Source of the DNA: Flavobacteriaceae bacterium
GTDB taxonomy: Bacteria > Bacteroidota > Bacteroidia > Flavobacteriales > Flavobacteriaceae
DNA: 53,347 bases
Assembly: GCA_009693635.1 (NCBI GenBank)
Contig: SHWW01000005.1
Location: forward strand, 1-53,347
Reading direction: 5' to 3'
Positions 1 to 9,350 of the stretch are shown one piece after another; position 1 is the stretch's first letter; each line of letters starts with the position of its first letter. The notes below the pieces were generated by a model, which was not told where the DNA came from, did no database searches, and saw only the letters and a list, made by a program, of their open reading frames with translations. Position numbers and translations under genes: made by a program.

Positions 1-554
1 CCCGATTCAGGACACGCAATTTCTAATTCTTCAATTAAGGCTTTCACATCTTCAAGGTTTTCATCGCCTAAAGATTTTGCCATTCTTGCCAAAATTTCGT
101 TTTTCTTAGCTAAATATTCAACCACACGTGCATTTGTAGCAACAAATTCCTCGCGGTTAAAAGCTTTGCCAAAACGAACACTTGCTTTTTCTATTTCTTT
201 GATTGCTTTTTGATTTAGTTTTTCGGCATAATCTTCAATCAAAACGTCGGCTCTGTATCTTCTTTTTGAATCTTTATTGTCAATTAATGGGTCATTAAAA
301 GCATCCACGTGGCCAGAAGCTTTCCAAGTTGTGGGATGCATCAAAATTGCCGCGTCAAGCCCTACAATATTTTCGTTCATTTGCACCATTGATTTCCACC
401 AGTATTCTCTGATGTTTTTCTTTAATTCGACTCCGTTTTGTGCATAATCATAAACGGCACTTAAACCATCGTATATTTCGCTTGAAGCAAAAATATATCC
501 ATATTCTTTTGCGTGCGAAATTACATTTTTAAATAAATCTTCTTGTTTTGCCAT
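1..554 (-). CDS. glyS: Glycine--tRNA ligase, N-terminal part (gene runs off the window)
   Basis: This is the first 184 residues of a class II glycyl-tRNA synthetase, which charges tRNA-Gly in the cytoplasm. The class II motif 1 region is visible as [17 protein letters not shown], typical of the single-chain (alpha2) enzyme used by Bacteroidota. The protein starts [19 protein letters not shown] at the ATG at 554, which lies 7 bases below a TAnnTTTG box. The 3' end lies outside the window, so the catalytic core and anticodon-binding domain cannot be checked. It is divergent from the comF-like gene. Confidence 0.95.
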   Translation of the reverse strand, partial: MAKQEDLFKNVISHAKEYGYIFASSEIYDGLSAVYDYAQNGVELKKNIREYWWKSMVQMNENIVGLDAAILMHPTTWKASGHVDAFNDPLIDNKDSKRRYRADVLIEDYAEKLNQKAIKEIEKASVRFGKAFNREEFVATNARVVEYLAKKNEILARMAKSLGDENLEDVKALIEELEIACPES

Positions 555-561
555 AATACTG

Positions 562-569
562 CAAAAATA
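562..569 (-). promoter_or_regulatory. Bacteroidota-type -7 box upstream of glyS
   Basis: On the minus strand TATTTTTG matches TAnnTTTG. Its last base is only 7 bases from the glyS ATG, so the transcript would have almost no leader. No TTG box was seen at the expected upstream distance. Confidence 0.5.
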
Positions 570-651
570 TAAAAAGTGAAATTAATAAATGCATATAAAA
601 TGTACTTTGAGCCTTACTTTTCGTTATTTTTATAGATAAATCAAAAAACCG

Positions 652-1335
652 ATGTTAAAAAACATAATAAATCTCCTTTTCCCAAAAGTTTGCATGGGTT
701 GCAAAAGTTTTTTATTGTCTGAAGAAAATGTTATTTGCACTAATTGCCGTCATGAAATTCCGCTAACACAACATTCTCGTAATCCTGAAAATGAAGCTTT
801 CATGAAATTTTATGGTCGGATTCCCATTGAACACGCCTCTACATTATTATATTTTCATAAAAAAGGAATAGTTCAGGAAATTATTCACGGATTAAAATAC
901 CACGGACACGAAGAAATTGGGACTGTTTTTGGGAATTGGATTTCGGAAGAATTAAAATCATTAGAAGTTACAAATACATTTGACGTTATAATTCCAGTAC
1001 CATTACACAAAAAAAGATTTCGGGAACGGGGCTATAACCAAGTAACCACTTTTGGATTTGCATTATCAAATAGTTTGAAAATTCCTTATAATACCTCTCT
1101 TTTGCAAAGAAATGTCTATTCAAAAACACAAGTAAAAAAAGATCTTTTAGGACGAACTTCCATAATAGATTCTCTTTTTGATGTAACATTTAACGAAAAC
1201 GACCACAACAAGCATTATCTGTTAATTGATGATGTTTTAACGACTGGCGCAACTTTAGAAGCCAGCGGAAGAGCATTATTAAAAATTCCAGGAGCCAAAA
1301 TTAGTATTGTTTGTATGGCGATGTCGCATTCTTAA
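652..1335 (+). CDS. ComF-family phosphoribosyltransferase-like protein
   Basis: The 227-residue protein has the ComF layout. An N-terminal zinc-ribbon-like set of cysteines (C14, C17, C29, C32) is followed by a type I phosphoribosyltransferase fold. The PRPP-binding loop is visible near the C-terminus as LLIDDVLTTGATLE, and the RERGYNQ segment typical of the family is present. ComF is needed for DNA uptake in competent species, but in many bacteria its substrate is unknown, so the role here is uncertain. The ATG at 652 gives the standard start. It is followed after 95 bases by the LD-carboxypeptidase gene. Confidence 0.9.
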   Translation: MLKNIINLLFPKVCMGCKSFLLSEENVICTNCRHEIPLTQHSRNPENEAFMKFYGRIPIEHASTLLYFHKKGIVQEIIHGLKYHGHEEIGTVFGNWISEELKSLEVTNTFDVIIPVPLHKKRFRERGYNQVTTFGFALSNSLKIPYNTSLLQRNVYSKTQVKKDLLGRTSIIDSLFDVTFNENDHNKHYLLIDDVLTTGATLEASGRALLKIPGAKISIVCMAMSHS

Positions 1336-1430
1336 CTTTAATTAATAATAATGCAATTGAAAACCTTGCAGTTGTTATTGATTATTTGTTAATTTGTTTT
1401 GATTTTGAAATTTACTAAAAACTCCAAAAA

Positions 1431-2384
1431 ATGTTTAGGATTTATTTATTGCTACTTTTTTTGGGTTTCCAACTTCAAGCACAAACGACTATGATCATAC
1501 CGCTAAATTTACAAAAAGGAGATACTATTGCAATTGTGGCAACTGCCAGAAAAAACATTGTCGATAACTTAAAGCCGGCAATTGAACTGGCTAAAAGCTG
1601 GGGCTTAAATGTGGTTATTGGAAAAACAATTGGCCTAGATAATAATCAATTGGCCGGAACCGATGAACAAAGGGCTGCCGATTTTCAAGAAATGATTGAC
1701 AATCCAAATGTAAAAGGAGTCTGGTGCGTTCGTGGGGGTTATGGAACAGCAAGAATGGTTGAATTAGTTGATTTTTCAAAATTTAAAGCAAACCCAAAAT
1801 GGATTGTTGGATTTAGTGATGTTACCGTTATACATAGTCATTTGAATACGCTGGGAGTGGCAACAATACATGGTATTATGCCGGTGAATGTTGAGAAAGC
1901 ATCGGCGGAAGTTGAGGAAACGTTGCAAAAAGCATTGTTTGGAGAAACACTTTCTTATAGTGTGGCGTTTGAAAATCAGAATAAATTGGGAGTTGCCGAA
2001 GGAGAATTAGTGGGTGGTAATTTGTCTATTTTGTACAGTATGATGGGTTCAGAATCACAGGTGAATTGTAAAGGGAAGATCCTTTTTATTGAAGATATAG
2101 ACGAATATTTATACCATATTGATCGAATGATGCTGAGTTTAAAACGCTGCGGTTGCTTTGAAGGCTTGCAAGGGTTGGTTGTGGGAAGTTTTATAAAAAT
2201 GCACGACAATGAAATCCCGTGGGGCAAAAATGCTCACGAAATTATTTTGGATATTACTAAAAAATATAGTTTTCCAATTGTTTTTAATTTTCCTGCGGGA
2301 CATATTCACGATAATAATACGTTGATTTTTGGTAAAACAATATCTTTAGAAGTTAATGATAAGAAAACAATTATTAAGTTTTAG
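1431..2384 (+). CDS. LD-carboxypeptidase, S66 peptidase family
   Basis: This 317-residue S66-family serine peptidase is related to LdcA, which removes the terminal D-alanine from tetrapeptides during cell-wall recycling. The expected catalytic triad is visible: Ser129 in GFSDVT, a Glu in IEDIDE (about residue 221) and His291 in PAGH. The RGGYG motif lies near residue 101. Unlike cytoplasmic LdcA it starts with a hydrophobic stretch ending LQAQ, which looks like a signal peptide, so it may act in the periplasm. The yraN-like gene follows 30 bases downstream. Confidence 0.9.
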   Translation: MFRIYLLLLFLGFQLQAQTTMIIPLNLQKGDTIAIVATARKNIVDNLKPAIELAKSWGLNVVIGKTIGLDNNQLAGTDEQRAADFQEMIDNPNVKGVWCVRGGYGTARMVELVDFSKFKANPKWIVGFSDVTVIHSHLNTLGVATIHGIMPVNVEKASAEVEETLQKALFGETLSYSVAFENQNKLGVAEGELVGGNLSILYSMMGSESQVNCKGKILFIEDIDEYLYHIDRMMLSLKRCGCFEGLQGLVVGSFIKMHDNEIPWGKNAHEIILDITKKYSFPIVFNFPAGHIHDNNTLIFGKTISLEVNDKKTIIKF

Positions 2385-2414
2385 TTACGTACGAAATCAA
2401 TTTATACTTTTTTA

Positions 2415-2774
2415 ATGGCCGAACACAATGATTTAGGTAAATTAGGAGAAAAATTGGCTGTTGAATTTCTCGAAAAAAACGGTTATTCAATTTTAGAAAC
2501 CAATTGGACTTTTCAAAAAGCTGAGGTAGATATTATTGCTAAAAAAGATGGAATCCTTGCAGTTTTAGAAGTAAAAACCCGTTCGAGTATAGATTTTGGA
2601 TTGCCACAAGATTTTGTGAAACCTAAAAAAATCCATCTTTTAGTGAAAGCCATCAACGAATACGTCCTTTCAAATGATCTTGATGTGCATGTTCGTTTTG
2701 ATATTATTGCGCTTCACAAAGATGGGAAAGGTTTCAAAATGGAACATTTGGAAGATGCGTTTTATTATTTTTAA
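2415..2774 (+). CDS. YraN/UPF0102 family protein with nuclease-like fold
   Basis: The 119-residue protein matches the UPF0102 (YraN) family in length and motifs. It has an N-terminal LGKLGEKLAVEFL helix followed by a PD-(D/E)XK-like core with E37-V-D39 and the E52-V-K54 motif in LEVKTRS. The family fold resembles Holliday-junction resolvases, but its cellular role is not established. It lies close behind the LD-carboxypeptidase gene and may be cotranscribed with it. Confidence 0.88.
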   Translation: MAEHNDLGKLGEKLAVEFLEKNGYSILETNWTFQKAEVDIIAKKDGILAVLEVKTRSSIDFGLPQDFVKPKKIHLLVKAINEYVLSNDLDVHVRFDIIALHKDGKGFKMEHLEDAFYYF

Positions 2775-2806
2775 TGTTATATTTATAACAAATTGTTTTT
2801 TATTAC

Positions 2807-2814
2807 TATATTTG
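2807..2814 (+). promoter_or_regulatory. Bacteroidota-type -7 box before the ACT-like gene
   Basis: TATATTTG matches TAnnTTTG exactly and lies 23 bases upstream of the ATG at 2838. This argues against an upstream in-frame TTG at 2793 as the start, because that codon would lie before the transcription start. No well-spaced upstream TTG box is evident. Confidence 0.5.
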
Positions 2815-2837
2815 TTGCAAGTTTAAAACACAAAAAA

Positions 2838-3497
2838 ATGAAAACTGTTTCTTCAATTGTTGAAAATTACATCAAAACCAAACCTTTTTTATTAAGCGCA
2901 TTGTCTCAAAATATTATCAATTTGACGTCTTTGTCAAGAAATATAATGGTCGAATTAGAGTCTGAATTTGGGAAAGATGTAAAACAAGGCGCTATTGTAA
3001 TGGCACTGAAACGTCTTTCGGTAGATTTGGATTTTAGACTCAATCACAAGATTTCAAAAGTGATGAAAAATTTAGGAGAAATTACGGTTCGTTCTTCTTT
3101 GATTGATTATACATTTGCTGTTTCCAGTACAATTTTGACCAAACAAGCCGATTTAATTTCGGAAATTAACAGCAATCCTGATATTTTTTACACGTCTTCA
3201 AAAGGCGTAAGCGAGACGAATATTATTGTAAGTCAAAGTGTGGGGCATTTGGTAGAAAAGCATTTTGCAGCCGAAAAACAAATTCAAAAGTTAGAAAATT
3301 TAGCTTCGATTACGGTAAAATTACCAAAAGAAAACACGGTAATTCCTGGTATTTACTACTTTATTTTTCAGCGTTTGGCTTGGGAAGGGATTATCATTAA
3401 TGAGGTGATTTCTACTTCAAATGAATTTACAATTTTAGTGAGCGATGATGAAGTGGATATTGCTTTTAAGGTAATTAAGGATTTAAAATCGTTATAA
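2838..3497 (+). CDS. Conserved protein, possible ACT-like regulatory domain
   Basis: The 219-residue soluble protein belongs to a family conserved in Flavobacteria. Homologues are, as I recall, sometimes labelled aspartate kinase, but no amino-acid kinase domain is visible. The C-terminal part (from about residue 150, LASITVKLP...GIYYFIFQRLAW) looks like an ACT-type ligand-binding module. The N-terminus has a conserved KQGAIVMALKRL helix that might be a small winged-helix. No catalytic motif is apparent and its function is unknown. The ATG start is chosen over an upstream TTG that lies before the promoter box. It is convergent with mfd, with 3 bases between the stop codons. Confidence 0.75.
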   Translation: MKTVSSIVENYIKTKPFLLSALSQNIINLTSLSRNIMVELESEFGKDVKQGAIVMALKRLSVDLDFRLNHKISKVMKNLGEITVRSSLIDYTFAVSSTILTKQADLISEINSNPDIFYTSSKGVSETNIIVSQSVGHLVEKHFAAEKQIQKLENLASITVKLPKENTVIPGIYYFIFQRLAWEGIIINEVISTSNEFTILVSDDEVDIAFKVIKDLKSL

Positions 3498-3500
3498 TCT

Positions 3501-6500
3501 CTATATCGTCTCCATTAATTCCAATGCTTTTCGTATCGATTTTACGTTTTCAAAAGTCAATAAAAGGCGTAAACCATTTGGCGTTTGTTTCTCCTTCATT
3601 TTGCACAATTGCGATTGCTTTTTTACAAATTGCAACACTTGATTGAATCGTCCTGATTGGTAATAACTCGATTGTTGGTCGGAAACAAAATAGCAAATCA
3701 TTTTATTTTGTTTCATCACTAATTTTTCGATTCCTAATTGTGTGCCAATCCATTTTATTTTGATACTGTTTAATAATGAAACTGCCTGTTTTGGCAAAGC
3801 ACCAAAGCGATCCACAAGTTTATTTTCGTAGGCTTGTAAGGTAATTTCATCTTTTATCAAACTCAATTCGTTGTATAATTTGAGTCGCTCAGAAATGGTA
3901 TTAATGTATTCGTCAGGAAATAATAATTCGAAATCAGTATCCAATTGCAAGTCTTTTACATACGCTTTTTCAATAGGTTTTTCCTCATCGGCATACAATT
4001 CCTTGAATTCATTTTCCTTCAATTCTTCGATTGCTTCATTCATTATTTTTTGATAAGTTTCAAAGCCAATTTCATTGATAAATCCGCTTTGTTCGCCTCC
4101 CAATAAATCTCCAGCACCTCGAATTTCCAAATCTTTCATCGCAATATTCAAACCGTCGCCCAATTCACTAAATTGTTCCAACGCCTGAATTCTCTTTCTC
4201 GCATCGTCAGTTATGGCAGAATACGGCGGACAAATAAAGTAGCAAAATGCTTTTTTGTTGCTTCGTCCCACGCGCCCCCGCATTTGATGTAAATCAGAAA
4301 GACCAAAATTATTGGCGTTATTAATGAAAATCGTATTGGCATTGGGAACATCCAGCCCACTTTCGATGATGGTTGTCGCTACCAAAACATCAAATTCACT
4401 ATTCATAAATGCCAACATTAATTCCTCTAATTTTTTTCCTTCCATTTGGCCATGACCAATTCCAACTCTTGCGTTTGGAACCAATCGTTGAATCATTCCG
4501 GCGACTTCTTTGATATTCTCAATTCTGTTGTTAACGAAAAATACTTGTCCGTTTCTTTGAATTTCATACGAAATAGCATCCCGAATTAATTCCTCGCTGA
4601 AACCCACAACATTCGTTTCTATAGGATACCGATTGGGTGGCGGCGTCCTAATTACTGATAAATCTCGTGCCGCCATCAATGAAAACTGTAGTGTTCTTGG
4701 TATTGGCGTAGCGGTTAAAGTGAGCGTGTCAATATTGGCAGCAATGGTTTTTAATTTGTCTTTTACGTTCACACCAAACTTTTGTTCTTCATCAACAATT
4801 AGCAATCCTAAATCTTTGAAAACAACATTTTTATTGACCAATTGGTGTGTTCCAATCAATATATCAAGCCTTCCGTCGCCCAAATCTTTAAGGGTTTCTG
4901 CCCTTTGTTTTGCTGTTCTAAATCGGTTTAAATACCCAATAGAAACTGGCATATCCTTCAATCTTTCTGTAAAAGTTCTATAATGTTGGTAAGCCAAAAT
5001 GGTTGTTGGAACCAAAACCGCAACTTGTTTTCCGTTGTCTACAGCCTTAAAAGCAGCACGAATGGCAACTTCTGTTTTACCAAAACCTACATCACCACAA
5101 ACCAATCGGTCCATCGGGCGATTGCTTTCCATATCCGCTTTTACTTCTTGCGTTGACTTGGTTTGGTCAGGCGTATCTTCATATATAAACGAACTTTCAA
5201 GCTCTAATTGCAAGTAACTATCAGGTTTGAATTGGAATCCTTTTTCTAATCTTCGTTTGGCATACAATTGAATTAAATTGAATGCAATGTGCTTCACGCG
5301 CGCCTTGGTTTTTTGTTTCAAAACCTTCCAAGCATTCGAACCTAATTTATAAATTTTGGGTGGCGTACCGTCTTTCCCGTTGAATTTTGAGATTTTATAT
5401 AATGAATGAATACTCACATAAACGATGTCATTATCGGCATAAATGAGTTTTATCGCCTCTTGTGTTTTTCCTTCAACTTGAATTTTTTGTAATCCTCCAA
5501 ACCTCCCAATTCCGTGATCAATGTGCGTTACATAATCTCCAACGGACAAAGTCGTGAGCTCTTTTAAAGTAATTGTTTGCTTTTTGGCATATCCGTTTTT
5601 GATGCTGAATTTATGGTAGCGCTCAAAAATTTGATGATCTGTGTAACATGCAATTTGCAATTCTTCGTCAATAAAACCTTGATATAGCGGAAATTTTATT
5701 GTGTCATATTGCTTTCTGATACTTTCGTTATTCGCTTCGTCCAACGTTTGGAAAATATCGTGAAAACGTTTTGCCTGGTCATCATTGGAACAAAAAAGAT
5801 AATTTTTTATGCCATTAAAATGATTGTCATTTAGATTATTTAGCAATAAATCGAACTGTTTATTGAATGATGGCTGCGGCTGAATGTGAAATTCAAATGT
5901 TTTATTGGTTCTAAAAATAGCTTTCGACCCCAATTCTACAATCGTAAAATCCAATGCTTTTTTTATAAATGTCTTCTGATTCAGAAATAATTGCTTGGGT
6001 TCCAAATGTTTTATTGTGCCATTTAAGTTTTTGAAAGCTTCTTCCGCTTTCGCAAATAACGTATCGAGTTTTGAAAGTAGCCCTTCGGTATTTTGAATGA
6101 AAATTGAGGTTTTAACGGAAATATAATCTAAAAAACTCTCTCGATCTTCTTGAAAAAACTTGTTTTCAACATTGGGAATAATCGTAATTTTATTTTTCTT
6201 TTCGATAGACAATTGCGTTTCCACATCAAAAATCCGGATAGAATCGACTTCATTTCCAAAAAATTCTATTCGGTATGGATTGTCATTTGAAAAAGAAAAA
6301 ACATCAATTATTCCACCACGGACAGAAAATTCACCAGGCTCGGTGATAAAATCAACCCTTTTAAATTCATACTCAAATAGTACTTCATTTATAAAATCGA
6401 TTGAAATTTTATCTCCAACGGTAACTTTTAATGTGTTTTTGTCTAATTCTTTTTTGGTGACTACTTTCTCAAATAAAGCATCGGGATAAGTAACAATTAT

Positions 6501-6857
6501 TGCCGGTTTTTTTCGGGAATTGATGCGGTTTAAAACTTCAGCACGAAGCAAAACATTCGCATTATCAACTTCTTCAATTTGGTAGGGGCGACGAAAAGAA
6601 CCAGGATAAAAAAGCACATCTTTTTCACCTATTAATTGCTCAAGGTCATTTAAATAATATGCGGCAGCTTCTTTATCTTCAAATATTATAAGAAAAGGAA
6701 GTTCGCTTTTATAAAAAAAAGAATTCACAATAAACGATAATGAAGACCCAATTAACCCTTTAAGGTGAATTTTGTTTTCTGATTGTTGCAAAATTTCTGC
6801 AATTTGACTGACCTTGGGGGCTTTGTCAAATTTCCCTATTACTACTGATTTGCTCAA
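3501..6857 (-). CDS. mfd: Transcription-repair coupling factor Mfd
   Basis: This 1118-residue Mfd is a DNA translocase that removes stalled RNA polymerase at lesions and recruits UvrA. Domains in order: UvrB-like N-terminal modules (about 30-330); the RNA-polymerase-interacting CarD-like domain with GDYVTHIDHGIGRFGG (about 438-490); the RecG-like motor with Walker A GDVGFGKTE (588-596), DEEQ (689-692) and the QMRGRVGR motif; and a C-terminal TRCF domain. The frame opens with TTG, because no in-frame ATG lies near the conserved N-terminus. A lipoprotein gene ends 11 bases upstream, so the two may share a transcript. Confidence 0.97.
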   Translation of the reverse strand: MSKSVVIGKFDKAPKVSQIAEILQQSENKIHLKGLIGSSLSFIVNSFFYKSELPFLIIFEDKEAAAYYLNDLEQLIGEKDVLFYPGSFRRPYQIEEVDNANVLLRAEVLNRINSRKKPAIIVTYPDALFEKVVTKKELDKNTLKVTVGDKISIDFINEVLFEYEFKRVDFITEPGEFSVRGGIIDVFSFSNDNPYRIEFFGNEVDSIRIFDVETQLSIEKKNKITIIPNVENKFFQEDRESFLDYISVKTSIFIQNTEGLLSKLDTLFAKAEEAFKNLNGTIKHLEPKQLFLNQKTFIKKALDFTIVELGSKAIFRTNKTFEFHIQPQPSFNKQFDLLLNNLNDNHFNGIKNYLFCSNDDQAKRFHDIFQTLDEANNESIRKQYDTIKFPLYQGFIDEELQIACYTDHQIFERYHKFSIKNGYAKKQTITLKELTTLSVGDYVTHIDHGIGRFGGLQKIQVEGKTQEAIKLIYADNDIVYVSIHSLYKISKFNGKDGTPPKIYKLGSNAWKVLKQKTKARVKHIAFNLIQLYAKRRLEKGFQFKPDSYLQLELESSFIYEDTPDQTKSTQEVKADMESNRPMDRLVCGDVGFGKTEVAIRAAFKAVDNGKQVAVLVPTTILAYQHYRTFTERLKDMPVSIGYLNRFRTAKQRAETLKDLGDGRLDILIGTHQLVNKNVVFKDLGLLIVDEEQKFGVNVKDKLKTIAANIDTLTLTATPIPRTLQFSLMAARDLSVIRTPPPNRYPIETNVVGFSEELIRDAISYEIQRNGQVFFVNNRIENIKEVAGMIQRLVPNARVGIGHGQMEGKKLEELMLAFMNSEFDVLVATTIIESGLDVPNANTIFINNANNFGLSDLHQMRGRVGRSNKKAFCYFICPPYSAITDDARKRIQALEQFSELGDGLNIAMKDLEIRGAGDLLGGEQSGFINEIGFETYQKIMNEAIEELKENEFKELYADEEKPIEKAYVKDLQLDTDFELLFPDEYINTISERLKLYNELSLIKDEITLQAYENKLVDRFGALPKQAVSLLNSIKIKWIGTQLGIEKLVMKQNKMICYFVSDQQSSYYQSGRFNQVLQFVKKQSQLCKMKEKQTPNGLRLLLTFENVKSIRKALELMETI

Positions 6858-6868
6858 CTAAACTATTA

Positions 6869-7441
6869 TTATCGGGTTGGAATCGCTCTTGAAGGATCTA
6901 ACATTTTAATCAAATCGGATTCACCTTCTTCTTTAGGAATGGTGCTTTTTCTAACAATTTCATCCAATTGTGATTGAAGAGAAATCAGTTGAATATTAAT
7001 TTCAGATACTAAAGCTACTACTTTTTGATCTGGAATTTCATCTAAATTTATGTACAGATTTAAAGAATTTATTTTAGAAATTAAGACTGCAATTCGACTT
7101 TTTACCTCCGGATTATTGTAAGCAATTGGGATATTGTTGTTCAATTCTGCTACTTTTTTAGAAAGTTCTCTAGCTTTTTTCTGGAATGCTCCAATGGTAC
7201 TTTTAGGCTTGCTATTCAATTCCATTAAAAAACCACGCCATTCAGGCCACATAGCAACTAACCCTTGTGATGCAGGGTTTATAGGATTTGAATTAAAATT
7301 CCATCCTTTATTTATGATATTAAAGATTGTTTCTTTCTTTTTGGCATCTTTAGCATTTTCAATTAGGCGCTCTTCTTTATTGTCTTTACAAGAAAAAATT
7401 AATAAAAGTGCAATTAAAAGAAACGTATTTTGGAGTTTCAT
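6869..7441 (-). CDS. Putative lipoprotein of unknown function
   Basis: The 190-residue protein begins with a lipoprotein signal: a hydrophobic stretch ending LLLIFSC with the lipid-attachment cysteine at residue 18, followed by charged residues. The rest is helical and rich in Lys, Glu, Asn and Ser, and no family is recognised. An upstream in-frame start at 7462 exists, but the ATG at 7441 places the signal sequence correctly. TACCTTTG and TAACTTTG boxes lie just upstream on the minus strand (about 7461-7478). It precedes mfd by 11 bases. Confidence 0.75.
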   Translation of the reverse strand: MKLQNTFLLIALLLIFSCKDNKEERLIENAKDAKKKETIFNIINKGWNFNSNPINPASQGLVAMWPEWRGFLMELNSKPKSTIGAFQKKARELSKKVAELNNNIPIAYNNPEVKSRIAVLISKINSLNLYINLDEIPDQKVVALVSEINIQLISLQSQLDEIVRKSTIPKEEGESDLIKMLDPSRAIPTR

Positions 7442-7536
7442 CTTTAAAATTATTTGATACAAAGTTACAAAGGTAATTCAAGAAATACGAATTTTGAATA
7501 ATTCTCATATAAAATCATTTTAAAATCCGAAATTAT

Positions 7537-7544
7537 TATATTTG
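7537..7544 (+). promoter_or_regulatory. -7 box of the threonine dehydrogenase gene
   Basis: TATATTTG is an exact TAnnTTTG match ending 17 bases before the ATG at 7562. No clear TTG box is seen 17-23 bases upstream. Confidence 0.55.
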
Positions 7545-7561
7545 TAGTCTAAATATATCAA

Positions 7562-8503
7562 ATGGCTACAAAAATTTTAATTATCGGGGCTTGCGGACAA
7601 ATCGGAACAGATTTAACTCAGAAATTACGAGGAATTTATGGGGTAGAAAACGTAATTGCTTCCGATATTAGAAAATTAAATATTGATTTGGTTAATTCAG
7701 GGCCATTTGAGGTTATCAATGCATTGGATTTTAATCAAATTCAACATCTTGTGGAAATTCACGAAATAGATGAAGTTTATTTGATGGCCGCATTATTATC
7801 AGCTACAGCTGAAAAAAACCCTGCTTTTGCTTGGGATTTAAATATGAATTCTCTTTTTCACGTGTTAAATTTGGCGAAAGCTAGAAAAATAAAAAAAATA
7901 TTTTGGCCTTCAAGTATTGCCGTTTTTGGACCTACAACCCCAAGAGAAAAAACCCCTCAATATACCATAATGGAACCGACTACGGTTTACGGAATTAGTA
8001 AGCAAGCTGGTGAAAGATGGAGCGAATATTATCATAACACATATGGTGTTGACGTTAGAAGTGTTAGATATCCTGGATTAATTAGCTGGTCTTCGCCTCC
8101 GGGGGGTGGAACTACAGATTATGCGGTTGATATATTTCACAAAGCAATTTCTAAAAAAAAATACGACTGTTTTTTATCTTCAGAAACCAAAATGCCGATG
8201 ATGTATATGGAGGACGCTATTGCTGCTTCAATTCAAATTATGCAAGCTCCTGCTGAAAAAATTAAGATTCGTTCTTCCTATAATTTGGCGGCAATGAGTT
8301 TTACTCCTAAAGAAATCGCATCCGAAATCAAGAAACACGTTCCTGACTTCCACATTTCGTATAGTCCTGATTTTCGTCAGAAAATTGCGGATAGTTGGCC
8401 ATCGAGCATCGATGACAGTTCAGCAAGAGAAGACTGGGGCTGGAATCATAAATTTGATATTGAAAGTATGACAAAAGATATGATTGATCATTTGAAGAAA
8501 TAA
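7562..8503 (+). CDS. L-threonine 3-dehydrogenase, SDR (epimerase-like) type
   Basis: The 313-residue extended short-chain dehydrogenase has an NAD-binding GACGQIG (residues 9-15). The catalytic Ser lies in PSSIAVFG (about 117-118), and the Tyr143/Lys147 pair is in VYGISKQ. The length and sequence resemble the GalE-like L-threonine 3-dehydrogenase known from psychrophilic Flavobacterium, which oxidises threonine to 2-amino-3-ketobutyrate. No kbl partner is adjacent. The alternative is another NAD-dependent sugar epimerase, but the YSPDFRQKIADSWPSS C-terminal segment fits the threonine dehydrogenases. Confidence 0.85.
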   Translation: MATKILIIGACGQIGTDLTQKLRGIYGVENVIASDIRKLNIDLVNSGPFEVINALDFNQIQHLVEIHEIDEVYLMAALLSATAEKNPAFAWDLNMNSLFHVLNLAKARKIKKIFWPSSIAVFGPTTPREKTPQYTIMEPTTVYGISKQAGERWSEYYHNTYGVDVRSVRYPGLISWSSPPGGGTTDYAVDIFHKAISKKKYDCFLSSETKMPMMYMEDAIAASIQIMQAPAEKIKIRSSYNLAAMSFTPKEIASEIKKHVPDFHISYSPDFRQKIADSWPSSIDDSSAREDWGWNHKFDIESMTKDMIDHLKK

Positions 8504-8511
8504 GTATAAAA

Positions 8512-8721
8512 TTATTTATCACTTACATATTCCATAATATCGCCAGGTTGACAATCTAAAACTTTACAGATTATTTCTAAGGTTGAAAACCGAATTGCTT
8601 TGGCTCTTCCTGTTTTTAAAATAGATAGATTTGCGGTTGTAATACCGATGCTTTCCGCTAATTCATTGGAACGCATTTTACGTTTGGCAAGCATCACATC
8701 TACATTTATTATAATCGCCAT
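8512..8721 (-). CDS. Small Cro/CI-type helix-turn-helix regulator
   Basis: The 69-residue protein is almost entirely a helix-turn-helix domain of the XRE/YozG-like class. NELAESIGITTANLSILKTG forms the recognition region, and the C-terminal segment CKVLDCQPGDIMEY is typical of these short regulators. It lies 4 bases downstream of the DUF2975 membrane-protein gene and shares its promoter. Such pairs are widespread, and the regulator probably controls the operon, though the target is not known. Confidence 0.88.
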   Translation of the reverse strand: MAIIINVDVMLAKRKMRSNELAESIGITTANLSILKTGRAKAIRFSTLEIICKVLDCQPGDIMEYVSDK

Positions 8722-8725
8722 AAAA

Positions 8726-9229
8726 TTATATTGTTAGTTCGTTTACTTCTTTAATGTTCTTCGCAATTTTAAAAACTTCTGATAAAACTTTGAAAAATAA
8801 ACCTAATGCCATAATAAATAAAAATTGACCGAATCCTAAATTAACTGAAATAGTCCTTTTTGAAAAAGCGACTAACAAATCTGAAATTAAATATAAACTT
8901 GCATAAAGAATAATCAAATTCCCTATTTTATTTAATAATTGGGAACAGTCAACTTCAAAAATTATTTTTTTTCTGAAATTATTTAATAATGATTTGAAAT
9001 TGTACATCGCATAAAGAATAATTCCAAAATTTATTAGGCTTAAAACTATACCGATTTTGCCTAAAACAGTAGTTGTATCTATATCTATTCCGGAAATATT
9101 AATTGGGATATCGATTGGTTCATTTGAAAACAGCACAATACTAATAAAAACGATTACTAATGGAAAAGCAATAATTGACATAATCCAAACATAATCTACA
9201 ATGGTTTTTAAAAAAATTAATTTTCTCAT
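8726..9229 (-). CDS. DUF2975-type membrane protein
   Basis: The 167-residue protein has four predicted membrane segments: near residues 10-33, 47-67, 90-112 and 125-148. It matches the DUF2975 type, which is commonly encoded with a small HTH protein as here. Its function is unknown. The ATG at 9229 is chosen because the longer frame would start at a TTG that is itself the upstream promoter element. It ends 4 bases before the HTH gene. Confidence 0.82.
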   Translation of the reverse strand: MRKLIFLKTIVDYVWIMSIIAFPLVIVFISIVLFSNEPIDIPINISGIDIDTTTVLGKIGIVLSLINFGIILYAMYNFKSLLNNFRKKIIFEVDCSQLLNKIGNLIILYASLYLISDLLVAFSKRTISVNLGFGQFLFIMALGLFFKVLSEVFKIAKNIKEVNELTI

Positions 9230-9252
9230 CTTTTTATATTTTAAAGTTGTGG

Positions 9253-9280
9253 CAAATATAAATAAATTATTGATAAACAA
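9253..9280 (-). promoter_or_regulatory. Promoter of the DUF2975-HTH operon
   Basis: On the minus strand TTG (9280-9278) is followed after exactly 17 bases by TATATTTG (9260-9253), a full match to the Bacteroidota TTG/TAnnTTTG promoter. The ATG lies 23 bases further on. Confidence 0.75.
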
Positions 9281-9336
9281 TAATTAAATACTATAAAACA
9301 ATATTTTTTTATAAATAAGAACAAAAAAAAGTTGCT

Positions 9337-9344
9337 TACTTTTG
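9337..9344 (+). promoter_or_regulatory. -7 box immediately before bioF
   Basis: TACTTTTG matches TAnnTTTG and ends only 6 bases before the bioF ATG at 9351, so transcription would begin at or next to the start codon. The bioB promoter has the identical 8-base box. Confidence 0.55.
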
Positions 9345-9350
9345 TATGCT

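Noticed and set aside
2793..2837. TTG start extending the ACT-like protein by 15 residues
   Set aside because: The extension spans the TAnnTTTG promoter box at 2807-2814 and is not needed for the conserved N-terminus beginning MKTVSS.
2838..3497. Labelling this gene as aspartate kinase
   Set aside because: No amino-acid kinase domain or ATP-binding motif is visible in 219 residues; only an ACT-like part is plausible.
4633..4983. Open frame opposite mfd
   Set aside because: It lies fully antisense within the Mfd helicase region and its translation has no domain features, so it is a shadow of the real gene.
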